DNA of 64,000 nucleotides from Paracoccus aminophilus JCM 7686 (GTDB lineage Bacteria > Pseudomonadota > Alphaproteobacteria > Rhodobacterales > Rhodobacteraceae). The translations under genes and the position numbers were made by a program. Below, piece after piece: positions 1 through 8,155 of the stretch. Positions within the stretch are counted from its first letter, which is position 1. Each line of letters opens with the position of its first letter. Location of the stretch: NCBI RefSeq assembly GCF_000444995.1, contig NC_022041.1:2020001-2084000 (forward strand), read 5' to 3'. The notes beneath the pieces are model-generated. The model searched no databases, had not been told where the DNA came from, and worked only from the letters and a program-made list of their open reading frames with translations.

Positions 1-1
1 T

Positions 2-247
2 GTCCCGGACAAGGACGCCGCATATAAGGCCATCGCCCGCAAGCACCGCGCGACCTATGATGAATTCGTGGTTCTGGAACAATGCGATGACTGCAAACAG
101 GCGATCGACGATTATGAATCCGAGCGGGAATACCAGCAAAACAAGAACCTGCGCGATATTGAGAATATGCTCAAAAAAGCCCCGCTGATCTTTCTTCCGC
201 CCGGACGTGGCGGACGGATCCCCCGCCCCTCGCCCGTCTATCCTTAA
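2..247 (+). CDS. C-terminal part of an unidentified protein (5' end outside window)
   Basis: An open frame runs from the window edge to a TAA 18 bases before the next start, giving 81 visible residues. The visible part is charged, with a CDDC pair near its middle (two Cys separated by two Asp), a Gln/Glu/Asn-rich helical stretch, and a proline- and glycine-rich tail. I do not recognise the family. Same strand and short spacing to the immunity-like gene downstream suggest one transcription unit, so it could be a toxin or effector partner, but that is only inferred from position. Confidence 0.55.
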   Translation, partial: VPDKDAAYKAIARKHRATYDEFVVLEQCDDCKQAIDDYESEREYQQNKNLRDIENMLKKAPLIFLPPGRGGRIPRPSPVYP

Positions 248-265
248 CGCCAAAGGCCCGCCCAG

Positions 266-1255
266 ATGTCCGTCGATCTTTCTGAACTGATGCCGATTTT
301 GGCCGCGCTCGAGGCCCGCGATCAACTGGGTGAGCTCGACGATGTGGCCTTTCCCGACACTGGCCCGGTGCGCTGGCTCTTCGGTCTGACCTCGGGCTTT
401 CACTTCGCCAATGGGGCCTCGGCCTCGCGGCGCAAGGCGCTGATCGGGCTTGCGCAGGATTACTACGAGCTGACCGGCGCGCGCTGCAATACGCTGGCCT
501 ATGGCGAGAAAGTCATTGGCATTTCCTCGGCCGCAGATATCGAGGCGCGTCTGTCCAACACCGCCGAGACCGGCCGTTTCGCCGATCCCGGCCAGACCAG
601 CAGCTTTTACATCCGCAACATGCCCGCTGCCGCAATCCGCTCGACCGATCCGGTCTATGAGAGTTTCGCGGCCTTCCTGCCCGCCGATGGCCTGCGCCTG
701 AACGGCAATCTGACCTATTCGACCCGGCTTTCGACCGAGCGCGACGCGCCCGAGGCCTATCTGCGCTTTTTCCGCGCCTGTTGCGAAAAGCTGCAGGTGT
801 TTTATGCGGTCAGCGGCTTTTCCCTGCTGTTTTATTCCTACTCCGCCCGCCCGCGCGACGCCTATCCTTTGCTGCGCCGCTTCCCGGGCCTGCTTTACGA
901 AGATGCCAATGAATTCGGGCTTGAGACCGAGGGCGAGGCCGATGTCATCCGGGATGCAAACTGGCTGACGGCAATCAACCGTGAAATGCTCGACCAGCTG
1001 GGCGGTCAGGCCGAGGCGGAAAAGCTTGAGGGCGTCACGCTGCATCCCTATCCGGGTGGCGTCGTGCTGCAAGCTGGCCGCGCGCCCCGGATTGGCGATG
1101 TGAACGCGGGCCACATCCCCGAGGAATATCGCCGCGTCAGTGACTTCCTCAAGCCGCTGCGCTATGCCCCTTGGCAAGCGCCCTATCTGGCGGTGCCGCC
1201 CTCGGTTGATGCGATGGAGGCGACGCGGGACTGGATGGAGCGGTTCGACGGCTGA
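266..1255 (+). CDS. DUF3396 / type VI immunity (TsiV-like) family protein
   Basis: A 329-residue protein with no signal peptide. The pattern fits the DUF3396 family, which includes immunity proteins for type VI secretion effectors: a central block with FRACCEKLQVFYAVSGFSLL (about residues 167-186), then a FPGLLYEDANEF block, a WLTAIN block, and a late VVLQAGRAPRIGD stretch with EYRRV. Members bind and neutralise a cognate toxin in the cytoplasm. The gene follows a cut-off upstream frame by 18 bases on the same strand, the usual effector-immunity arrangement. No VgrG, PAAR or Rhs gene is visible here, so the toxin link is inference. Family call is from remembered motifs. Confidence 0.72.
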   Translation: MSVDLSELMPILAALEARDQLGELDDVAFPDTGPVRWLFGLTSGFHFANGASASRRKALIGLAQDYYELTGARCNTLAYGEKVIGISSAADIEARLSNTAETGRFADPGQTSSFYIRNMPAAAIRSTDPVYESFAAFLPADGLRLNGNLTYSTRLSTERDAPEAYLRFFRACCEKLQVFYAVSGFSLLFYSYSARPRDAYPLLRRFPGLLYEDANEFGLETEGEADVIRDANWLTAINREMLDQLGGQAEAEKLEGVTLHPYPGGVVLQAGRAPRIGDVNAGHIPEEYRRVSDFLKPLRYAPWQAPYLAVPPSVDAMEATRDWMERFDG

Positions 1256-1593
1256 GCCTCGCCGTTGCACCGCCAGCCATGGCACCGCCAGAGAGGGGAA
1301 CGCGCTCAAAGGCCCGTTAGAACCGGGGAAATCCTTGATTTTGCGCGCAATCACTTGGCCATTTGGATACCTAACTTTTTAGCCAAATGGTCATGACCTC
1401 TGCCGTCATGTAGATCTTACGTCGTTGTTACAGATTAGTTTGTCTTACTCAGTTATTGGTTCACGATCTCTCTTCTGACCGGCGTCGGGCAAGCCCGCGT
1501 CGGTCAGCAGCAAAACAGAGCCGGGCCTTGTTCTAGCCCTCCGGCGTCTCGATTTTGCCACTATCCGTTTGATTATCAAAACAGTTTTAGCTC
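1256..1593. other. Intergenic region with an inverted repeat
   Basis: No convincing gene. Arms at 1357-1366 and 1383-1392 form a 10-base inverted repeat (GGCCATTTGG against CCAAATGGTC, one G-T pair) with a T-rich loop and locally low G+C. It could be a regulator site or a weak terminator of the immunity gene. A palindrome TTTGATTATCAAA at about 1567-1579 lies just past the universal stress protein stop. Confidence 0.4.
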
Positions 1594-2007
1594 TCAGCGT
1601 GCGACCGTCACGGTCCCATGTGCCCGCGCCACCACATCCGCTGCCACAGAGCCGATCATCAGACGGGACAGCCCCCTTTTGTCTCCGGTCCCGACGACGA
1701 TCTGGTCATAGCCATTCTCTTCGGCATAAGCGACGATACCCGCCGCAGCCTCACGGCTGACCACGCTGACCTGCTTTGGTTGGGCAATGCCGCTGTTGCG
1801 CGCAATCTCGCTGGCGCGCTCAAGAAGATCGCTGATCTCCTGATCGCTCCAATGAAGAATGACCGGCGCGCGCGGCGTGCCATGCGCGATATTGACCACA
1901 CAAATCGTCAGCGCCGCGCCCCATTTTGCCGCCAGTTCGGCGGCGTAGCGAATGGCGATATCGGAATGCTCGGTACCATCAGTCGGACATAATATCTTCT
2001 GAATCAT
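1594..2007 (-). CDS. Universal stress protein, UspA family
   Basis: A 137-residue single-domain Usp protein, the usual length. It opens with the beta-strand IQKILCPTDGT typical of the fold, and the C-terminal ATP-binding signature is present as GTGDKRGLSRLMIGS (G-x2-G-x9-G-S type), so the protein probably binds nucleotide. The chosen ATG at 2007 has GGAGAGG about seven bases upstream; an upstream start seven codons earlier lacks such a site. It stands alone, facing tRNA-Ser across about 260 bases. Such proteins are usually induced by stress or low oxygen, but no regulator site is clear here. Confidence 0.9.
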   Translation of the reverse strand: MIQKILCPTDGTEHSDIAIRYAAELAAKWGAALTICVVNIAHGTPRAPVILHWSDQEISDLLERASEIARNSGIAQPKQVSVVSREAAAGIVAYAEENGYDQIVVGTGDKRGLSRLMIGSVAADVVARAHGTVTVAR

Positions 2008-2265
2008 CGGATTTCCTCTCCGCTGCAACCAGATCGCAAGAAGATTGACATGGCGCGCCGCGCCCTGTCACGGAAATTTCACCGAGCAGCGGTGCCAGAG
2101 GACCATGCGCTTTGGAATACACCCTGCCCTGATCATCCGCCCGCACCACGGATGGTGGGCAACTGGGCGGGCTCGAAATGATGTGGGATAAGGCAGGGAA
2201 AAGCGCGTTAAGCTGCCAAGTCTAGAGGCATCAACGCTTAGGTTATCATAACAATTTCAATGAAA

Positions 2266-2355
2266 TGGCGGAGACGAAGGGATTCGAACCCTCGAGACCC
2301 TTTCGAGCCTGCACCCTTAGCAGGGGTGTGCCTTCGACCACTCGGCCACATCTCC
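2266..2355 (-). tRNA. tRNA-Ser (anticodon GCT)
   Basis: Reading the minus strand gives a complete class II tRNA of 90 bases with a long variable arm. The acceptor stem GGAGATG pairs with CGTCTCC (one G-T), the T-loop GGTTCGAATCC is intact, the anticodon loop reads CTGCTAA, and CCA is encoded. The adjacent downstream accessory block makes this a possible integration hotspot, although no integrase lies next to it. Confidence 0.97.
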
Positions 2356-2845
2356 GCTGACCCGTCTATCAGCCTAACGATAGGTAGAACAAGGGCAAAA
2401 TGTGTCGATTTTTAGCCCAGTGAAAATTTTCTGCGATCCGGCCATCGCGCCAAAATGCACGTGGCCAAGCACGGCATTCCATGAGGATTGGGCGCACAGT
2501 CGCGCCCGGATCATCCTCCTCAGAACCGGCAGCCCGGAGACACCGGACACTGCTGCGATCTACGCGCGGACCGGAAGCGAGACGCTCGAGGTAGCCCTAT
2601 CCCAGCCGAGGCACCCCTCTCCGATCCGCCAGCTTTCAAACGGGCCAGCACTCGAAAGACTGAGCCTGTGCCGGGCCGGAGCACGGCAGTTGCGCCGCAA
2701 GCTGGTTTTAAAAATCACACCACAGCAGATTGATTTCTGATGCCAGATCGAAGAAAATCGAAAGCCAAAAATCGTTCAATCCCAGCCACTGATGCGCATC
2801 GGGATCCCCCGTTCATCAATCCTCATCCTGAAACTCTCAGGAAAC
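2356..2845. other. Gene-free stretch between tRNA-Ser and the accessory block
   Basis: About 490 bases with only implausible open frames (2402-2740 and 2740-3030 on the plus strand start poorly and give no recognisable protein). It contains the tRNA promoter and probably a decayed island edge. No repeat of the tRNA 3' end was noticed. Confidence 0.4.
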
Positions 2846-4060
2846 TTAGCATAGGCCAAACATCTGCCAGAACCCAATCTCTTTGGCAGAAAACTCTTTA
2901 TTTCCAGTCCGTTCGGCGGTTAGATACTGATCCCCCTTTACAAACGCGACACCATGGCGATGAAGTACCACCCTGCAGCCGCCGTAAAAGTTATCGCCGC
3001 TCGCCTCTTTTGAAAAGTGAATCGGCCTGACTTCATCCGCGATGACATCGCTCACGGTTGCAGTGAACATTTTCCCATCTTCAGCGGCACAGAGAATCGT
3101 TCCATGATGCGACATCAGATAAAAAGAGTCTCCGCAATCGGAAAGCCCCAGCCGCGCGCGTAGACTGCGCACGATCAGGCGCTCGGCCCTACGCCACAGC
3201 CTGTCATTGCGCATCATCTGAGTATGAAAGAAGATCCGAAAAAGCTGCGTCCATTTCAAATCATATCGTCTGCGATCTATCGAGATTCTTTTTGCCAACC
3301 AATCAGGATGCCGCTCGATCAGCTTTCTAAGAAAAATTCGTACCGCGAGTGGATGATTCCGCCTCTTCTCACGAATAGCAATCGCTAGACTTTGCGCAGA
3401 AGCTTGCCCGGCAGCGACGTTCAGTATTCTTCTGAACATCTCGCTACCCGCCATGATTCCTGTCACCGAATGTTCGGCATTGCGAACTTTTATACGCTCC
3501 ACGGGGCGCGCAACCTCTGTAACGATGCGCTCAATATGGCGCTCGTCTGGCAGAAATCCGGGATCACTGACCAAGACGACAGCACCGGAAACATCTTGGG
3601 GAGATATGGCCATATCAGCGTTCTCGGCTTGGTTAAAATGCCGAGAATAACGAGAATCATTTACATCGCGAGAATCAATGCTGAATTGAGGCATGTAGGC
3701 AACAACCCGATCAGCCCCTATTCGAGAGGAGTATTTCAGCGCGGCATAACCTCCCATTGACCCGCCGTAACAGATCCGCTCATCATATTGATGTAACGCT
3801 CGAGAAAGCAAATCCAATGCTTTCATCATCGATATCGCTGGGTACCAATTTCTGGAGCCGGCCATAAAGCTCAAAACGTCCATATCATGTTTAAGCCCGA
3901 GATCTTCCCCCCAGGCCCTATCACCCGAGGCCAATGCCATCATGTCCCCGAATGTGACAAGCAGCGTTCTTGACCGGGAACGACGATTCATAACTGCGGT
4001 CAGCCTCTGATCAAGGTAGGCGATTCCACGATCGCCTTGCTCAATATCCGTGAAGTGCAT
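2846..4060 (-). CDS. Alpha/beta-hydrolase-like protein of unknown function
   Basis: A 404-residue protein from the ATG at 4060; the frame continues to a TTG at 4105, but the extension looks untranslated. The first 200 residues show an alpha/beta-hydrolase pattern: a strand LLVTFGDMMALA, then a nucleophile elbow CYGGSMGGYAALKYS (G-x-S-x-G), a strand plus acid region AVVLVSDPGFLPDE, and a candidate catalytic His in RNAEHSVTG. The C-terminal half is basic and lacks a recognised domain. Base composition is lower in G+C than the flanking chromosome. It sits with GSCFA, SGNH and GT61 genes, so an ester-modifying or surface-polymer role is plausible but not shown. Confidence 0.62.
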   Translation of the reverse strand: MHFTDIEQGDRGIAYLDQRLTAVMNRRSRSRTLLVTFGDMMALASGDRAWGEDLGLKHDMDVLSFMAGSRNWYPAISMMKALDLLSRALHQYDERICYGGSMGGYAALKYSSRIGADRVVAYMPQFSIDSRDVNDSRYSRHFNQAENADMAISPQDVSGAVVLVSDPGFLPDERHIERIVTEVARPVERIKVRNAEHSVTGIMAGSEMFRRILNVAAGQASAQSLAIAIREKRRNHPLAVRIFLRKLIERHPDWLAKRISIDRRRYDLKWTQLFRIFFHTQMMRNDRLWRRAERLIVRSLRARLGLSDCGDSFYLMSHHGTILCAAEDGKMFTATVSDVIADEVRPIHFSKEASGDNFYGGCRVVLHRHGVAFVKGDQYLTAERTGNKEFSAKEIGFWQMFGLC

Positions 4061-4621
4061 GCTGACTCTTGCCGTCTTACCGATCCCGCCGTCTGTGGCG
4101 ACCAATCACCTATTAAGCTTTTACCCACCGAGCAAGTGCGAAGTTTGATACCTGTAAAAGGTGAGCATGCGATCTACGCCTTTGTTCAGCACCAATAAAT
4201 TCACCGGATTGTCGCGCAGGAGGTGCGGCGATGAGGCGAAAACTCTTTCTATATGTATTGGAAATTGATTTGATGCCTCGCAGCTCCTACGCATGAATGG
4301 AACGTCATCCGCCCCCCGTTACGGTCATCTGGCGTGCAAACTCCGACCGAACCTCAAGGGAAGATGGCCGATCGTTCTCCAACTGTCAGCCCATCGGCCG
4401 GCCTCAACGAGCACAGGTTTCCATCACAACATGACGTCGTGCTGCGTCGCGTCGTCATGTTATATCAAGGATTTCAACCACGCTGCGGGGCCTACCGCAC
4501 CGTGACGATCAGCAGGCTACGTCGCCCGAAAACGACGCGATCGACGCGATCGACGCGCTCGAGGATTGCAGAATCACGTGCGACGCGCGATGCAGAGTGA
4601 CATTTCGCCCTGGAACACATC
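4061..4621. other. Intergenic region with inverted and tandem repeats
   Basis: About 560 bases between divergent genes; the open frames on the plus strand (4293-4505, 4334-4600) do not look like proteins. Two structured pieces stand out: a 9-base inverted repeat AACATGACG / CGTCATGTT at 4428-4436 and 4453-4461, and a 9-base tandem unit CGACGCGAT at 4533-4541 and 4542-4550 with a third imperfect copy to 4559. The region must hold promoters for both sides. Confidence 0.45.
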
Positions 4622-5704
4622 ATGCCCCATCCCTATCAAGATCGTGCGCCGAAATTTTATTGGAAAACTGCTGTCTCGGACGTTGGTGGCTTTGGCCTGA
4701 ATGAACTATGGAAATCCAAGTTCAGAATCACGAAGAGCACAAAGATTATAACTGCTGGATCATGCTTTGCTCAGCATATCAGCCGCCAGTTAGTCGACCG
4801 TGGATATACCTGGCTTGATGCGGAGCCGGGCCCAGATCTTATCGCACCGGAAGCGAAACGAAAATTCAACTATGGCATCTTCAGCTTTCGCACCGGAAAT
4901 ATTTATACCGCAAATATGCTACTTCAATGGTTGAAGTTCTCTTTCGGACTGGAGGAACCAAAACTACAGCCGCTGGAAAGTAAGGGCCGTTATTACGACC
5001 CATACCGCCAGCAGATCGAACCGGAAGGCTTTCCGAGCGTAGATGAACTTCTCGCAAGTCGGGAGGCAACTTTTCTGGCGATTAGGCAGGCATTTACTAC
5101 CGCCGACATTTTTCTTTTCACCTTCGGTTTAACTGAATCCTGGCAGGATATCGAAACCGGGCAGGAGTACTCGATGTGCCCCGGCGTAGTTGCAGGGGTA
5201 TTTGATCCCGGGCGCACCAAGCTGGTTAATCATAACTTTGGAAGCATTTTGCGCCAATTCCGCGACGCGCTACGTGTGATCAACCAGAATCGCGACAAAA
5301 ATATTCGTGTCATCACGACGGTATCCCCTGTACCCTTGACCGCCACGGCGACGAGTAAACATGTTCTTGTTGCGACCACCTATTCAAAAAGCATATTGCG
5401 GGCGGTCGCCGGGCAGTTCATGGATGACAGCCCGAGTATAGATTACTTCCCCTCTTACGAAGTCGTGACGGCTCCAATCAGTCGCGGCATGCATTATGAG
5501 GGAAATGCGCGCACAGTGACGAGCGCCGGGGTCAGTGCCGTGCTCGCACATTTTTTCAAAGGCATAGAATCTACTCGCAAACCGAGAGCATCCTCCGAGC
5601 GCGATGAGAGTAATAGTTCAGAAGATCAAACTGATACGGACCTCGTAGAGACTGAAGACGATATCGTTTGTGATGAGGTTATCCTGAATGCATTCGCAAG
5701 ATAA
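4622..5704 (+). CDS. GSCFA-domain protein
   Basis: A 360-residue protein carrying the family-defining block ITAGSCFAQHISRQL near residues 43-57, followed by FNYGIFSFRTGNIYT, the strand FLFTFGLTESW, and TTVSPVPLTAT, all characteristic of the GSCFA family (an SGNH-like fold seen in polysaccharide loci). The exact reaction is not established for the family; esterase activity on glycans is the common guess. The tail after about residue 315 is acidic and low complexity (Glu/Asp/Ser-rich). It overlaps the next gene by 17 bases, indicating translational coupling. Confidence 0.85.
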   Translation: MPHPYQDRAPKFYWKTAVSDVGGFGLNELWKSKFRITKSTKIITAGSCFAQHISRQLVDRGYTWLDAEPGPDLIAPEAKRKFNYGIFSFRTGNIYTANMLLQWLKFSFGLEEPKLQPLESKGRYYDPYRQQIEPEGFPSVDELLASREATFLAIRQAFTTADIFLFTFGLTESWQDIETGQEYSMCPGVVAGVFDPGRTKLVNHNFGSILRQFRDALRVINQNRDKNIRVITTVSPVPLTATATSKHVLVATTYSKSILRAVAGQFMDDSPSIDYFPSYEVVTAPISRGMHYEGNARTVTSAGVSAVLAHFFKGIESTRKPRASSERDESNSSEDQTDTDLVETEDDIVCDEVILNAFAR

Positions 5705-6386
5705 ACGCCTGCTGGTCCTTGGCGACAGCAATGTTGGGATGATTAAAGATCTGATGAATGCCGACGGAAGCATTCTTGGCTATCAAGATGTTTCATTTTG
5801 GTTCCAAACCGGCTCGGCCTTCAATACGATCGGTTTTTCTGATGGCATCGTTTCCGGCAGATCCAAGGACTCTATGCCCCCCACCACACTGGCGGATTAT
5901 GATCACATCCTATGGTCAGGTGGCCGATTCAGAACCTCTCAAGTCTTTGAAGCTATTATGTCAAAGCCTCTTTGGCATTATAGTATCGCCTTCGTCCGTC
6001 AGATCGTTCGTGAATACTTGGAAAATCTGCCGGCCGCACGCTCACTTCGCAGTTTGAGAAGCCAGTTCGCCGGTTCAGTCACGATCCTTCCAACACCGCT
6101 TCGGGGGATATGCCCGGGAATGGAGCCGAACCAGACGGCGTATGCCGGAACCGAGTCACTCTACCCTCTAATCTGGAGTATTTATAACGAGATCGCAGCG
6201 ACACTTGATGCAACTTTGATCTCTACCCCTGACGAGATGATCGTGGACGGATTTCTGATTGATGCGCGTTACAATTTGACATCTGACGATGATCTTCACA
6301 AGAACGCGGCCTATGCGCGCCGCCTGTTGAACGGAGTGAGCCCTACGCGCACCGAACCTCATCCTGTCGCCAACATCATCCCGTAA
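5688..6386 (+). CDS. SGNH/GDSL-hydrolase-like protein
   Basis: A 232-residue protein beginning LLVLGDSNVGMIKDL, matching the block I motif (G-D-S-N) of SGNH hydrolases; a second Gly in LWSGGRF could serve block II. A block V Asp-x-x-His is less clear (DDDLHKNAAYARR near the C-terminus has the D-x-H spacing). The ATG has GAGG nine bases upstream and lies inside the end of the GSCFA gene, so the two proteins are probably made together and may act on the same polymer. No signal peptide is evident. Confidence 0.65.
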   Translation: MHSQDKRLLVLGDSNVGMIKDLMNADGSILGYQDVSFWFQTGSAFNTIGFSDGIVSGRSKDSMPPTTLADYDHILWSGGRFRTSQVFEAIMSKPLWHYSIAFVRQIVREYLENLPAARSLRSLRSQFAGSVTILPTPLRGICPGMEPNQTAYAGTESLYPLIWSIYNEIAATLDATLISTPDEMIVDGFLIDARYNLTSDDDLHKNAAYARRLLNGVSPTRTEPHPVANIIP

Positions 6387-6466
6387 ATTACTGAAATATA
6401 ACGAATAGTTTATTTTGCGCGCCATTATCTGCTAGTGCGCCACCTCAAGAAACGACGAGATCAGCA

Positions 6467-8140
6467 ATGGTAGATCAAAATGTTGTCGACAAAATCTTCA
6501 TTCCCGGCATCGACGAGGGGATTTGGCTTGCCGAGCCGCAGAATCTCCAACCTTGGCGCCGAGACGCGGCCGAAGTCGACTTCGTTTCCATCTGCTCGGA
6601 CACGCCCCAGCGGCTGAACACCTATGACAATATACTGTCGAAGGAGAAATGGGCGAAATCTGTCGTTTTTCCGACGGCTCTGGTGGTCGCAAGTCATCTT
6701 TCGGTCGCGAAAGCAACATTAAGCGTCGGCAAGAAGGTCGTTTTGAACTCGACGAGCGGTACGAGATTTCGAAACAAAATCCTTCAAAAGGACAAGGAAA
6801 CCGAGGCAGCCATTACCGAAAGGCTAAGGCAGGTCGCAAGCGAGAACAGGCTCGATATCCCGGTCTATCCGGAGGATTATCGTGATTTGCCGCTGGTGAT
6901 TGAAGCAAAGAATTTCTTCAACTTCTATCATTTCGTCAAAGAATCTTTCCCGCTTTTGACACTTTATAAGAAGCATCAATTGCGCGGCAAAATCATTATT
7001 GCCGGTGGTGGTCCGATTTCTGGATTTATTCAGACGCTTATCGCGGCCTGGTTCCCGGATCTCGTCGATGCTGTCGAGATCAACAACGACGGCGGCGCTC
7101 TTCTTTTCGAAAAAGCTCTGTTTGGCCTAAGCACGACCCATCTCTATTTCCAAACCACCGCCAAGGTTATTCAGGAAATTACTGATGTCGGCGTCAATGT
7201 TCCCAGAAAGCCGAGTGCCGCGAATGTCATTTCAATGTCGCGCAATAGCATCGAGCAATCCCTGCTTGAGTTTCGCAACCATGCCGCAAAAATCACTTCC
7301 GATGGCAAGCCCGCACGACGCCGTCTTTATATCACGCGCAAGGCCGAACGAGTGCGCAATGTCGTTGGCGAAGAGCTTTTGATCGAGCGACTGAAGAAGT
7401 TCGGTTTCGAAGTCGCCAGCTTTGAAGATTACGACCAATTGGGTCAGGCCAAGTTGATGTGGCAAACCGAAGCCATGGTAACGTTGCATGGCGCTGGTCT
7501 GACGAATATGCTGTTCATGCAACCCGGTGCGCATGTCATTGAATTGTCCAATCTTCAGACCTTGCGAAAACGCTACGGTGATTTTACGCCGCTCGCGATT
7601 GCGGCGAAGGTTCATTATTGCCATGCCTTCGTCGATCATGACTTCGATCCTCCGTCCGAGATCCCGGTCATCAGCCAGCATGGCCTGCGCGGCGTACGGA
7701 TTGATGAATTTCAGGCCGATGTTCTCAGCTCCTGGATCGGGAAGATGGTCGAGCCTGAGCGTGTGAAAAAGGCTGAGCGTGACGGGATCAGCCAGCTCTC
7801 CGACGACAGCGCACATCTGGCGGAATTCATTCTCGCGAACCGCTATCTTCTTTCCGACAACCCCGAATTCCATTTGATGGATTTCGAGCTGCAGATTGCG
7901 GCCGGAGACAAGAAGGCGGCGCTGGTCGCTTTGGAAAGGGCGATCACGCTGGATCCGTCGAATATCCAAATCCAGAAATCCTTGCTGTCTCTGGCAGCGG
8001 AGCTGAAAAACGAAGGCGCCTTCCAAGCTGGATCCGTCCATGCAAGGCGTTACGGCGGATCGGATATCCGTTCGTTTTACAACAGCAAGGGTTGGACCTT
8101 CAAAACCTCGTTCGCGGATGCGCCCGGAAAGCGCTCCTGA
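6467..8140 (+). CDS. Glycosyltransferase family 61 protein with a C-terminal TPR-like segment
   Basis: A 557-residue protein. The central half has GT61 (formerly DUF563) hallmarks: NFFNFYHFVKESFPLL near residue 150, RRRLYITRKAERVRN near 285, and the C-terminal catalytic block VTLHGAGLTNMLFMQPGAHV near 338-357. After residue about 480 a tetratricopeptide-like pair (GDKKAALVALERAITLDPS) suggests a protein-interaction tail. GT61 enzymes add sugars such as xylose to glycans. With the GSCFA and SGNH genes just upstream it suggests a surface-polymer cluster. It converges on dnaE2 with only 15 bases between stops. Confidence 0.85.
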   Translation: MVDQNVVDKIFIPGIDEGIWLAEPQNLQPWRRDAAEVDFVSICSDTPQRLNTYDNILSKEKWAKSVVFPTALVVASHLSVAKATLSVGKKVVLNSTSGTRFRNKILQKDKETEAAITERLRQVASENRLDIPVYPEDYRDLPLVIEAKNFFNFYHFVKESFPLLTLYKKHQLRGKIIIAGGGPISGFIQTLIAAWFPDLVDAVEINNDGGALLFEKALFGLSTTHLYFQTTAKVIQEITDVGVNVPRKPSAANVISMSRNSIEQSLLEFRNHAAKITSDGKPARRRLYITRKAERVRNVVGEELLIERLKKFGFEVASFEDYDQLGQAKLMWQTEAMVTLHGAGLTNMLFMQPGAHVIELSNLQTLRKRYGDFTPLAIAAKVHYCHAFVDHDFDPPSEIPVISQHGLRGVRIDEFQADVLSSWIGKMVEPERVKKAERDGISQLSDDSAHLAEFILANRYLLSDNPEFHLMDFELQIAAGDKKAALVALERAITLDPSNIQIQKSLLSLAAELKNEGAFQAGSVHARRYGGSDIRSFYNSKGWTFKTSFADAPGKRS

Positions 8141-8155
8141 TCCGACCTTCCGCGC

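Noticed and set aside
1567..1579. Palindrome TTTGATTATCAAA as an FNR/FnrL box
   Set aside because: Spacing between half-sites is one base instead of four, and it lies at a gene's 3' end.
2402..3030. Two small plus-strand frames after tRNA-Ser
   Set aside because: Non-ATG or weak starts, no ribosome sites, unnatural composition.
4533..4559. Tandem 9-base units as a CRISPR-like array
   Set aside because: Contiguous short units without spacers; no CRISPR array exists in this window.
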